Assembly (NCBI GenBank): GCA_029821455.1
Contig: JALGTI010000164.1
Location: 1-6,675 of the forward strand
Reading direction: 5' to 3'
DNA from: Candidatus Zipacnadia bacterium
GTDB lineage: Bacteria > Armatimonadota > Zipacnadia > Zipacnadales > Zipacnadaceae
Length of the DNA stretch: 6,675 nt
Position numbers and translations under genes: made by a program. Numbering within the stretch: position 1 is the stretch's first letter; the number at the start of each line of letters is the position of its first letter. Below, piece by piece: positions 1 through 5,626 of this stretch. The notes under the pieces are model-generated. The model was not told where the DNA came from. It ran no database searches and was given only the letters and a program-made list of their open reading frames with translations.

Positions 1-3000
1 CCTGCCCCGGTTCGAGTGTGCCTTCTGCGACGCCGGTGTCTCCGAGCTGCCGCCGTTGGCGCACATCGTAAACGTGCATTCCCGCTGGGAATGGCATCGT
101 CACCGCAACCGGCGTTTTGTCATCAACAGCGAAGTCCGGCAGGACACCCCAGTATTGCGTCTCGCCATCTGTGAACCGCGTCACCTCGGTGTGCGCGACA
201 GGATGCCCGAAGCGGTGTTCCGGTACGAACGGTGCGTGGAGGTCGGCCAAGCGGATTAGAAGTGCGCGGAACAACTCCCGTAGGTCTTGCTCGGTGCCGT
301 GACGGCGCATGGCGTCGTATGCGTAGAGGTCCGCGTTAAGGTAAATCGCGGCGCCCTGCCCGATGTGGTTCACAAACAGGGCGGGCATGCCGTCGTCGTG
401 GTATGCGTACACGGTCGCGCCGTCCGGCGCAAGTGACTCGCGGAATACGCTCTCAAACTTCGCACCATGCTTGCCCCGGTACTCGGCGACGAGTTGGCCC
501 CGGCTGCGTCGCACCTCGTTGCCCTGCCGGGAGATGCCGAAGACCTCATCCAACGGCGGCTTCTCCCGAAGCCGGCAATGAAGATCGCGCAGCCCACAGC
601 GGTAGTCGGCGATCAGTAGACCTCCGCCTTCGACGAAGGCACGGATGCGCTTGACCTCGGCATCGCTTAGGGACACAACAAAGGGAAGCACCAGGACCTT
701 CATACCGGAGTCGACCAATGAGCCGGTCTCGATTTCCTGTCGCGCCATGGTGCGCGGCTGGAAGCCGAGGTCGTGAAGGAGCAAGTAGAAGTTCTTGGAC
801 GCCGCCGCGTAGTGCCCGGCAGGCTTGATGCCGCCCCAGAGTTGGCGCATCTCGTCGTCTGCTTGGATCATCCGGCCGACCAGTTGCGGGGTCATCCAGA
901 ATTCTTCCTTTAGACCAAGATTATTGACGTGGTTGGCCACCCCGCTCTCGAGAGTGCTTGCATGCCAGTTGTTCTCGGAGTAGTGCACGGCAATCGGGTC
1001 AGTCTGCTTTTCGGCGTGGGCCAGCAGAGCTGCCGGGCCGGCCTTGATCTCCTTGGTAGCGCGTGCTGCAGACTCGACGATCGGCGTCAACGTGAGATCC
1101 CAATTGCAGGCGCCATTGGCTGGGTGGAGGAACGTCGAGTGCCACCACCAGACGCTGTTCCACCCGTTCAGGAAGAGATACCAGGTAGCGTACTCCCCAC
1201 CATAGCGACGGTCAGCGCTGTTGAGCCAGGCGCCACTGAGCTTCGCGTTGGGACGAAACGACTTGACAGCTTGCCCGTTGAAGATCTTTGGTGAGTGCAC
1301 GCCGGGCAGGATGTACGTGTGATAGACCTGGACCAGATCCATGTGGCGGGTGAGCTGCCACCAGTCGTATCCATCGTAGCTTGAGTACTGCTCCGCGCCG
1401 TCCCAGCCGACCACGGCGCCGGGATGCTCCTCCTCAATGGCCTTGCGCATGCGTTGGTTGGCTTCCGCGAACTTGCGGCTGATGAACATCCTGTAGTCCG
1501 TCCACGCGGACGGGTTCTTCACATCACCCAGCATGTCCGCTTCGCTGCTGAAGCGGATCGACTCCCAGTTGGCGAAATCCGTCTGCCATTGAGCGTTAAG
1601 CGAGTCGAGGTCCGGGTAGATGGTGCGCAGGTACTCCTGGAACATCCGCCAGGCCTCCGGCGTGTCGCAGAAGCGCCCCTCCGGTTTGAAGGCATTCACG
1701 TAGTTCTCGTCCCCCAGCGTGTAGCCCAGCGCGTTGAAGGGACGATGGGCTCGCGCGGTATTGCGTGCTCGTTGCTCAGTTTCGGCGAGCCACTGTTCGT
1801 TCAGAAGGCGGTCGGCGAGGGTGATACCGTGGAAAGCAGTGGTGTACGGTACTGTGCGCAGGTGCACGAGGGCTGCATTCCGCGCGTTGCTTTCACTGGT
1901 GCCACAATTGGAGAACGCATCGGCGAGACCGCGTCGGCGGAGCGCGTCGTAGTACAACAGCCGTCGCCATGAGCCACCCAGACCGGTGTTCCAGTAAAGC
2001 ACATAGAAGTCCGTGGGCCGCACGTTCTCCGGCATCAGGACTTCCGCCGTAGCCGTCGCCTCCGGACCGCGATCCGAGAGGAGCGTGATCTCGACTCGGT
2101 TTAGAACGGAAAGCGAGCCCTCAGGCGCCTCCAACACGATCTCGTCAGTGAACCGCCGCCTCTCTCTGGTGATCAGCAGACGATTCCATTGGTCAAACCA
2201 GCGGATCGCCATCTTGAGGTCGTCCGTCGGCCCCTCTGTGTCCAGCTTGCAGACAAGGGCTCCACCAGCCGAGACCGTCTTCTTGTTTGTCTGAATGCCG
2301 ACAAGCTTGACTGGTCGCTCTACGGCGAAAAGGTGGACGTCCCAATCCACGACATGCCCGTCCCCAACGAAGACGACCTCGGCGAGGTACTGGCCGCCCG
2401 GCAAGTGAGGCAAGTTAGCAACAATGGGCTTCCCTGGCTTTACGTGGCCCTCGGTACGGAAGACTGGGTCGTAGTTGTCGTGCCGACGCACGACGATCTT
2501 CACCCGCGAGCGTCGAGTGGATGAACCAGGTTCGGTCCGGATATTCATGCGTCCGTCCTCTATGCTCATCGCCGAGATGCACACCTGCGTCTTGGGGCGT
2601 GCGGCTTGGCGGAGGAACCAACAGGCACGAGCCGTCGAGTACTCGAACTCCGACTGCAGTGGGGAGTTGCTGAGAAGGTAGCCAAAACGCGAGTCGTTAC
2701 GCGCGTAGAAGTGCACGAGGTGTCCCTTGCCGCATCGATAGATCGTGGCGACTCCGTCTTGCGGATCGGCGAACGGGAATCGCGCGGCCCCGATGGAGGT
2801 CTCTTCTAGCTTCAGGCCGGCGGCCTGCAGGTCATCCTCGAGACCATTGCCCAGGCTGCCGATCATCAGTGCTCGCCCCGAAGATACGGCTGCCAGTACC
2901 GACGTCCGCACCTGTTCCGGATACGCTGACCACTTGGGGAAAGCGCTCATGGCAATCACTTCCCAGTCGGTCTCGAGGGCGCGCTGGACATCCTCCAGGA

Positions 3001-3289
3001 CTCTCTCTGGGCTCTTGCCCAAGTCCGGCCAGTAATGCGCCGGGATGCCGAACTGCTTGACGTTCGAAGCAGCAGCAACGGGCACGACAGTCCCGTCTAT
3101 GTCCATGCGCTGCATCAACTCGAAGCTGTCGTGGTGCGCCGAAAACGGGGCAATGAAAACGACCCTCAATGGACCGCCACTGAGTGCCTCAGCCCATGCG
3201 GTGCGGTCGAGACCGGACGTTCGGGGTTCGCCGGCCTCAACGAAAGTGAGACAGTTCAGAATGAGCACGGCAATGACCACTGGCTTCAT
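1..3289 (-). CDS. Secreted GH42-like glycoside hydrolase with GATase/trimerisation-like domain, C-terminus outside the window
   Basis: The frame is open from ATG at 3289 to base 1, giving 1,096 residues with no stop. Residues 1-20 form a signal peptide (MKPVVIAVLILNCLTFVEAG, cleavage likely after VEA), so the protein is probably exported. Residues about 40-230 look like an alpha/beta GATase-like fold (LRVVFIAPF, RALMIGSLG, GKGHLVHFYARN). Residues about 240-420 look like beta-sandwich linkers. The (beta/alpha)8-like catalytic region spans about 425-750. It has GYTLGDENY with Glu528 as candidate acid/base, VVGWDGAEQY (Glu633), LVQVYHTY and WNSVWWWHS. Residues about 830-1010 resemble the GH42 trimerisation/GATase-like domain (VLVLPFVVSLSDAEV, VEGGGLLIADYRCG, GQGAAIYLNADLYAY), followed by a beta-rich tail. 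The family is inferred from this architecture. The substrate is unknown; a galactoside or another plant or algal glycan is possible. No clear Glu sits at the usual nucleophile position. A Shine-Dalgarno lies 11 bases upstream. Confidence 0.9.
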   Translation of the reverse strand, partial: MKPVVIAVLILNCLTFVEAGEPRTSGLDRTAWAEALSGGPLRVVFIAPFSAHHDSFELMQRMDIDGTVVPVAAASNVKQFGIPAHYWPDLGKSPERVLEDVQRALETDWEVIAMSAFPKWSAYPEQVRTSVLAAVSSGRALMIGSLGNGLEDDLQAAGLKLEETSIGAARFPFADPQDGVATIYRCGKGHLVHFYARNDSRFGYLLSNSPLQSEFEYSTARACWFLRQAARPKTQVCISAMSIEDGRMNIRTEPGSSTRRSRVKIVVRRHDNYDPVFRTEGHVKPGKPIVANLPHLPGGQYLAEVVFVGDGHVVDWDVHLFAVERPVKLVGIQTNKKTVSAGGALVCKLDTEGPTDDLKMAIRWFDQWNRLLITRERRRFTDEIVLEAPEGSLSVLNRVEITLLSDRGPEATATAEVLMPENVRPTDFYVLYWNTGLGGSWRRLLYYDALRRRGLADAFSNCGTSESNARNAALVHLRTVPYTTAFHGITLADRLLNEQWLAETEQRARNTARAHRPFNALGYTLGDENYVNAFKPEGRFCDTPEAWRMFQEYLRTIYPDLDSLNAQWQTDFANWESIRFSSEADMLGDVKNPSAWTDYRMFISRKFAEANQRMRKAIEEEHPGAVVGWDGAEQYSSYDGYDWWQLTRHMDLVQVYHTYILPGVHSPKIFNGQAVKSFRPNAKLSGAWLNSADRRYGGEYATWYLFLNGWNSVWWWHSTFLHPANGACNWDLTLTPIVESAARATKEIKAGPAALLAHAEKQTDPIAVHYSENNWHASTLESGVANHVNNLGLKEEFWMTPQLVGRMIQADDEMRQLWGGIKPAGHYAAASKNFYLLLHDLGFQPRTMARQEIETGSLVDSGMKVLVLPFVVSLSDAEVKRIRAFVEGGGLLIADYRCGLRDLHCRLREKPPLDEVFGISRQGNEVRRSRGQLVAEYRGKHGAKFESVFRESLAPDGATVYAYHDDGMPALFVNHIGQGAAIYLNADLYAYDAMRRHGTEQDLRELFRALLIRLADLHAPFVPEHRFGHPVAHTEVTRFTDGETQYWGVLPDFAVDDKTPVAVTMPFPAGMHVYDVRQRRQLGDTGVAEGTLEPGQ

Positions 3290-3300
3290 TCGGCATCTGG

Positions 3301-3306
3301 CCTCCT
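3301..3306 (-). promoter_or_regulatory. Ribosome binding site of the glycoside hydrolase gene
   Basis: The minus strand reads AGGAGG here, a perfect Shine-Dalgarno core. It lies 11 bases from the ATG at 3289, which begins the signal peptide, and 4 bases from another ATG at 3296 in a different frame. The 3296 ATG opens only a 19-codon frame ending inside the hydrolase gene, so 3289 is the chosen start. Both spacings are off the usual optimum. Confidence 0.7.
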
Positions 3307-3441
3307 GTCGGGGTCGGTTGGCACGAGCAATCGGTAAGGACCGGTCACCAGGAGCCGGCCCTAGCCTGCACCAAGGGCGAGGTCAATGGAGCGGATGATC
3401 TAGCCCTGGCTGGATTCCGTGCACGGGATGCTCCGTGGCTT

Positions 3442-3457
3442 GCCGGTGTGCACCGGC
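3442..3457. repeat. 16-bp inverted repeat, possible operator upstream of the hydrolase
   Basis: GCCGGTG and CACCGGC are perfect 7-base inverted arms separated by only TG. A two-base spacer is too short for an RNA hairpin with all pairs formed, so a site for a dimeric DNA-binding protein is the more natural reading. It lies about 150 bases upstream of the hydrolase start. No regulator gene is in the window, so the function is inference. Confidence 0.35.
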
Positions 3458-3635
3458 GAGACGGGGACTCGCACCTCCACCTTCCCTCGGGCTTTCCTGC
3501 CATTTCCCATTTGTCTGTACTCGACTGATATATTGTTCGAATCTGTGATCAATTCCTTCTCGTGCTGGCGACGTGAGCGAAGGAAACAAGAATTCATAGC
3601 CTTACCTAAGCTTACTTGTGGGTGATTAAGTTGGG

Positions 3636-3656
3636 TGGACCCCGTTGTCAAGACAG
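3636..3656. repeat. Probable terminal inverted repeat (right end) of the IS3 remnant
   Basis: The plus strand reads TGGACCCCGTTGTCAAGACAG, stopping just downstream of the transposase fragment. The 5' TG dinucleotide (CA on the transposase strand) and the position about 100 bases past the conserved transposase end fit an IS3-family terminus. The partner repeat has been lost, so the boundary cannot be confirmed internally. The minus strand of this repeat carries TTGACA (3646-3651), a consensus -35 hexamer facing the hydrolase gene. Confidence 0.55.
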
Positions 3657-3729
3657 GCAAAGGGCCGTTATCAAAGTGCATTGCAGTAGCCCCGGAGGGG
3701 TCTGAGCGGGTTGGTTGCTGTGCCCACTC

Positions 3730-3749
3730 CCGCCCCCTGCAGGGGGCGG
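3730..3749. repeat. 20-bp perfect palindrome inside the IS remnant
   Basis: CCGCCCCCTGCAGGGGGCGG is identical to its reverse complement and is centred on a PstI-type CTGCAG. It lies in the tail of the transposase fragment, after the conserved family sequence and before the IS terminus. It could form a strong GC cruciform, or an RNA stem once a few central bases are left unpaired. No U-tract follows on either strand, so it is not a standard Rho-independent terminator. Confidence 0.6.
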
Positions 3750-3760
3750 CCCCTCTGGCT

Positions 3761-3948
3761 TGGGAATAGACTTCCGAGGGAGTGCGGTAATCCAGGGCCT
3801 GGTGCAGTCGCTACTGATTATAGAACTCAGAGTACGCCGACAATCCCTGCCGGACTTCCCGTGGTGTCTGGCAGTCGTGCAGGTAGACCTCCTCGTACTT
3901 GACCGTCCGCCACAGGCGCTCGACGAAGATATTATCCGTCGCCCGCCA
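3761..3948 (-). pseudogene. IS3-family transposase (OrfB) C-terminal fragment with an amber codon
   Basis: On the minus strand the frame reads RATDNIFVERLWRTVKYEE, then VYLHDCQTPREVRQGLSAY, then SEFYNQ-stop-RLHQALDYRTPSEVY. This is the end of the rve integrase core of IS3-family transposases. The Glu of the NIFVERLW segment matches the last acidic residue of the DDE triad, so only the end of the catalytic domain remains. The stop is TAG at 3811-3813, directly after CAG, where the family normally has Gln or Glu; one C-to-T change from CAG would create it. The fragment also lacks its N-terminal HTH and the first two catalytic Asp residues, so it cannot be active. After the conserved TPSEVY the frame continues without a clear family match. 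Confidence 0.88.
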
Positions 3949-4190
3949 TCTGACAGGCGGATTGATCCGGTGATCCGGTACGTGCCAGCGGGAAGGAGCA
4001 CCTCCTCCGCACCTCGGAGTGAGTCGATGGCCTTCCGGATCGCCACCCTGTCGTCAGTTACGCCATTGGCCGTCGCTCCGAAGTCCAGAGCGTTGACGAC
4101 ACCCGGGACCGATTGCTCCTGTCCACCAGCGACTCCGGCAAAGAAGCCAACCACGCCCAAGCCCACTAGCACAACCGATCTTCGTATGAT
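3949..4190 (-). pseudogene. Pectate-lyase-superfamily (Pectate_lyase_3-like) protein, N-terminal fragment
   Basis: The minus-strand frame encodes a signal peptide (IRRSVVLVGLGVVGFFAGVAG, shown here in two pieces: IRRSVVLVGL and GVVGFFAGVAG), then VVNALDFGATANGVTDD, RVAIRKAIDSLRG and VLLPAGTYRITGSIRL. The DFGA-x-GVTDD-AI-AI motif followed by LPAGTYR is the hallmark start of the Pectate_lyase_3 right-handed beta-helix fold, used by secreted polysaccharide lyases, GH28-like enzymes and phage depolymerases. Only about 75 residues remain of a family that usually has several hundred. At about 3949 the sequence passes into the IS3 transposase remnant and the frame becomes meaningless. The first in-frame accepted start is GTG at 4172, but this cuts off the basic n-region. 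The natural start by position is the ATC at 4190-4188, about 9 bases after an AGGGGG motif, suggesting a lost ATG. The substrate cannot be inferred. Confidence 0.75.
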
Positions 4191-4228
4191 TGTCCCACGC
4201 CCCCTTTAGAGACTGCTGCAAAAGTGTA

Positions 4229-4241
4229 CCATAGACTATGG
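4229..4241. repeat. 13-bp palindrome upstream of the pectate-lyase fragment
   Basis: CCATAG-A-CTATGG has perfect six-base arms around a single central base. It lies about 40 bases upstream of the probable start of the beta-helix protein, in the 260-base spacer after the dehydrogenase gene. The position fits an operator overlapping a promoter, but no clear -35/-10 pair is visible. Function is inference. Confidence 0.3.
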
Positions 4242-4450
4242 CGGAGGGGGGAGCAGAAGTCAGTGCTTGGATCTGCTACAATTGGGAGACGTGGTGCAAG
4301 CAGAACTCTTCACAGGCGGTGATCGCAGGTATGTAAGGAGAGCAGAGCACACAGCCGAGCTCACCGTCAGCCCTAAGCCTGACACCATAGCCCATTCGAT
4401 GCTGTCCATTCTGGTCTTGCTCTTCTCCCCGCTCACGCGGCGTATTGCAA

Positions 4451-5500
4451 CTACACCCCCACCATCCGCCCGGTCCTTGCTGACTGATAGCAGGCCTCGA
4501 CCACCCGCTCGTTCCACAGGCCATCCTCGCCGCTGATGGGTGGCTCGGTGTCATTGATGATGGCGTCGCAGAAGGCTTCAATATGCGCTTGATAGATGTT
4601 GGGCAGTTCGGGCTTGATGATCTCCGCAATCGCCACCTCCCGTTCCTGCTGCGAGTCATATCCACCTACATCGGGCACCAGCGTCACTTCCAGCTCCCCC
4701 GTTGACGCTTGCCCGATTGTTCCCCTGGCCGTGATGCTGCCCTGTGAGCCGTACACCTCCAGAGCGTTGTGGCAGGCATCATCGGGGACGTTGAAGAGGG
4801 CATCAATCATCCCGAGCGCCCCGCTTTCGAACTGCAGCACGCACACCGCCGTGTCCTCGGCCGGATAATCCTGCACCAGGTTATCAATCATCATTGATAC
4901 ACGCCGGGTGCGGCCAAAGAACATCTCCAGCACGTCGAGGCAGTGATTGCCCATATCAATGAAGGCACCACCGCCACCTAACGCAGGGTCCTGCCTGAAC
5001 GCTCCGGGGATCGGTGGGTACCAGCAAGTCAGCTCGCCCCGCCCCATCACCAGTGTGCCAAGCTGGCCGGCCGCCACCAGCTCCTTCACCTTCTGGTGGC
5101 AGCCGTGGAAGCGCATCATGAAGTCCACACCGAGCTTGACGTTGGCTGCCGCACATGCCTCCACTAGCTCCTCACAGGCCTCGACACCGATAGCCAGCGG
5201 CTTCTCACACAGCACGTGTTTGCCAGCCGCCGCACACTCCAGCACCTGGTCCTTGTGCAGGTGGTTGGGTGTGGCAACGTAGATGGCATCCACATCGGCG
5301 TTGGCGATCATCTCCACGTCCGAGGTGTAACGCTCCTCAGGGGGAACATCATACTTCTCCCCCACCTTGTTGACCAGTTCGTCACTAACCTCACAGATTG
5401 CCACCAGTTCAGCATTGCTAGCCGGGATGATCCCCTCAGGTATCATCCTGCGGTCAGCAATACCTCCGGCTCCTATAACGCCCCAACGAATAACGGACAT
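4451..5500 (-). CDS. Gfo/Idh/MocA-family NAD(P)-dependent oxidoreductase
   Basis: Complete gene of 349 residues, the usual length for the family, ending in TAG at 4451-4453. The N-terminal Rossmann domain (1 to about 125) starts with RWGVIGAGGIADR, giving the GxGGxA dinucleotide-binding loop at residues 10-15, and continues with YVATPNHLHKDQV (74-86) and CEKPLAI (98-104), whose EKP Lys100 is the conserved active-site lysine. The C-terminal alpha/beta domain carries GGGGAFIDMGNHCLDVL (175-191); Asp182 and His186 match the DxGxHxxD catalytic signature. The family reversibly oxidises hydroxyl groups of sugars, inositols and amino sugars in the cytoplasm; the substrate cannot be told from sequence. 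The start at 5500 is preferred over the in-frame ATG at 5587 because it has a good Shine-Dalgarno and begins directly at the Rossmann strand. The extra 29 codons translate an intergenic repeat. Neighbouring secreted polysaccharide-acting genes suggest a role in sugar catabolism (inference). Confidence 0.96.
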   Translation of the reverse strand: MSVIRWGVIGAGGIADRRMIPEGIIPASNAELVAICEVSDELVNKVGEKYDVPPEERYTSDVEMIANADVDAIYVATPNHLHKDQVLECAAAGKHVLCEKPLAIGVEACEELVEACAAANVKLGVDFMMRFHGCHQKVKELVAAGQLGTLVMGRGELTCWYPPIPGAFRQDPALGGGGAFIDMGNHCLDVLEMFFGRTRRVSMMIDNLVQDYPAEDTAVCVLQFESGALGMIDALFNVPDDACHNALEVYGSQGSITARGTIGQASTGELEVTLVPDVGGYDSQQEREVAIAEIIKPELPNIYQAHIEAFCDAIINDTEPPISGEDGLWNERVVEACYQSARTGRMVGV

Positions 5501-5506
5501 AGCGGC

Positions 5507-5512
5507 ACCTCC
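5507..5512 (-). promoter_or_regulatory. Ribosome binding site deciding the dehydrogenase start
   Basis: The minus strand reads GGAGGT six bases before the ATG at 5500, close to ideal spacing. This supports 5500 over the in-frame upstream ATG at 5587. Confidence 0.8.
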
Positions 5513-5541
5513 ATAAACTCGCCTTTTACCTACCCCCAACC

Positions 5542-5557
5542 CCTCCCTGAAGGGAGG
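5542..5557. repeat. Stem-loop of a dispersed-repeat type between the pentapeptide and dehydrogenase genes
   Basis: CCTCCC-TGAA-GGGAGG forms a six-base-pair stem with a four-base loop, extended by CCCCAACC on one side. The wording (ACCCCCAACCCCTCCCTGAA followed by GGGAGG) resembles the short C/G-skewed intergenic repeats found in many copies in various environmental bacterial genomes. It lies about 40 bases before the dehydrogenase start, in the transcribed direction. No U-tract follows on the minus strand, so a terminator is unlikely. Only one copy is in the window. Confidence 0.45.
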
Positions 5558-5578
5558 AGACTGGGAATAGCCTGCGAT

Positions 5579-5590
5579 TAGATGCATCTA
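5579..5590. repeat. 12-bp perfect palindrome in the 125-base intergenic spacer
   Basis: TAGATGCATCTA equals its own reverse complement. It lies midway between the pentapeptide stop and the dehydrogenase start and could be an operator half-way through the spacer. Short palindromes also occur by chance, and no other copy was noticed here. Confidence 0.2.
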
Positions 5591-5599
5591 CAGTATTCC

Positions 5600-5626
5600 G
5601 CCGCCAGGCGGCACGCCGTGGGCGGC
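5600..5626 (-). terminator. GC-rich compound hairpin at the pentapeptide gene stop
   Basis: On the minus strand GCCGCC pairs with GGCGGC (outer six base pairs) and CGGC with GCCG (inner four), with small internal bulges. The stem begins at the last base of the TAG stop codon (5626-5628). No U-run follows in the direction of transcription, so it is at best an imperfect terminator or an mRNA 3' stabiliser. Confidence 0.35.

Larger units (their letters stand above)
3290..3635. other. Gene-poor spacer between the IS end and the hydrolase gene
   Basis: No convincing gene lies here. The minus-strand frame that continues from the IS transposase stays open to a stop at about 3400, but past the IS end its translation has no recognisable domain. 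The part at about 3500-3630 is clearly more AT-rich than its surroundings, as expected for a promoter region, and contains minus-strand TTGATC and TATATC elements at poor spacing. An inverted repeat at 3442-3457 and the Shine-Dalgarno at 3301-3306 are listed separately. No pectate-lyase-like sequence is seen here, so this is not the missing half of the gene at 3949-4190. Confidence 0.5.
3636..3948 (-). mobile_element. 3' remnant of an IS3-family insertion sequence
   Basis: About 313 bases remain: the end of the transposase gene and, at 3636-3656, what looks like the terminal inverted repeat, which ends on the minus strand in GACAACGGGGTCCA (TG...CA type ends). The left end, orfA and most of orfB are absent. 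Upstream (toward higher coordinates) the homology stops at about 3943-3950, where a pectate-lyase-like reading frame begins. No matching opposite inverted repeat and no target-site duplication can be identified in the window. The IS3 assignment rests on the transposase C-terminal sequence; the exact terminus is an inference from the TGGACCCC start. Confidence 0.78.

Noticed and set aside
929..1294. 121-residue plus-strand open frame
   Set aside because: Antisense shadow of the hydrolase gene with no motif or Shine-Dalgarno seen.
1424..1972. 182-residue plus-strand open frame
   Set aside because: It lies antisense to the catalytic region of the hydrolase, whose frame shows domain motifs and is unbroken for 1,096 codons. 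The plus frame has no recognisable domain and reflects GC-rich codon bias.
3400..3681. 93-residue minus-strand frame starting MHFDNGPLPVL
   Set aside because: It is the continuation of the transposase frame after the amber codon, running through the IS end into flanking DNA; no domain is seen.
3715..4209. 164-residue plus-strand open frame
   Set aside because: It crosses the lyase/IS junction antisense to two recognisable fragments and matches neither family.
4260..4409. Small minus-strand frame with a hydrophobic N-terminus (MDSIEWAMVSGLGLTVSS) in the spacer after the dehydrogenase
   Set aside because: No good Shine-Dalgarno at normal spacing and no family resemblance; about 49 residues is within chance in GC-rich DNA.
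4430..4443. Small CCGC/GCGG hairpin just after the dehydrogenase stop as a terminator
   Set aside because: Only four base pairs and no U-tract follow.
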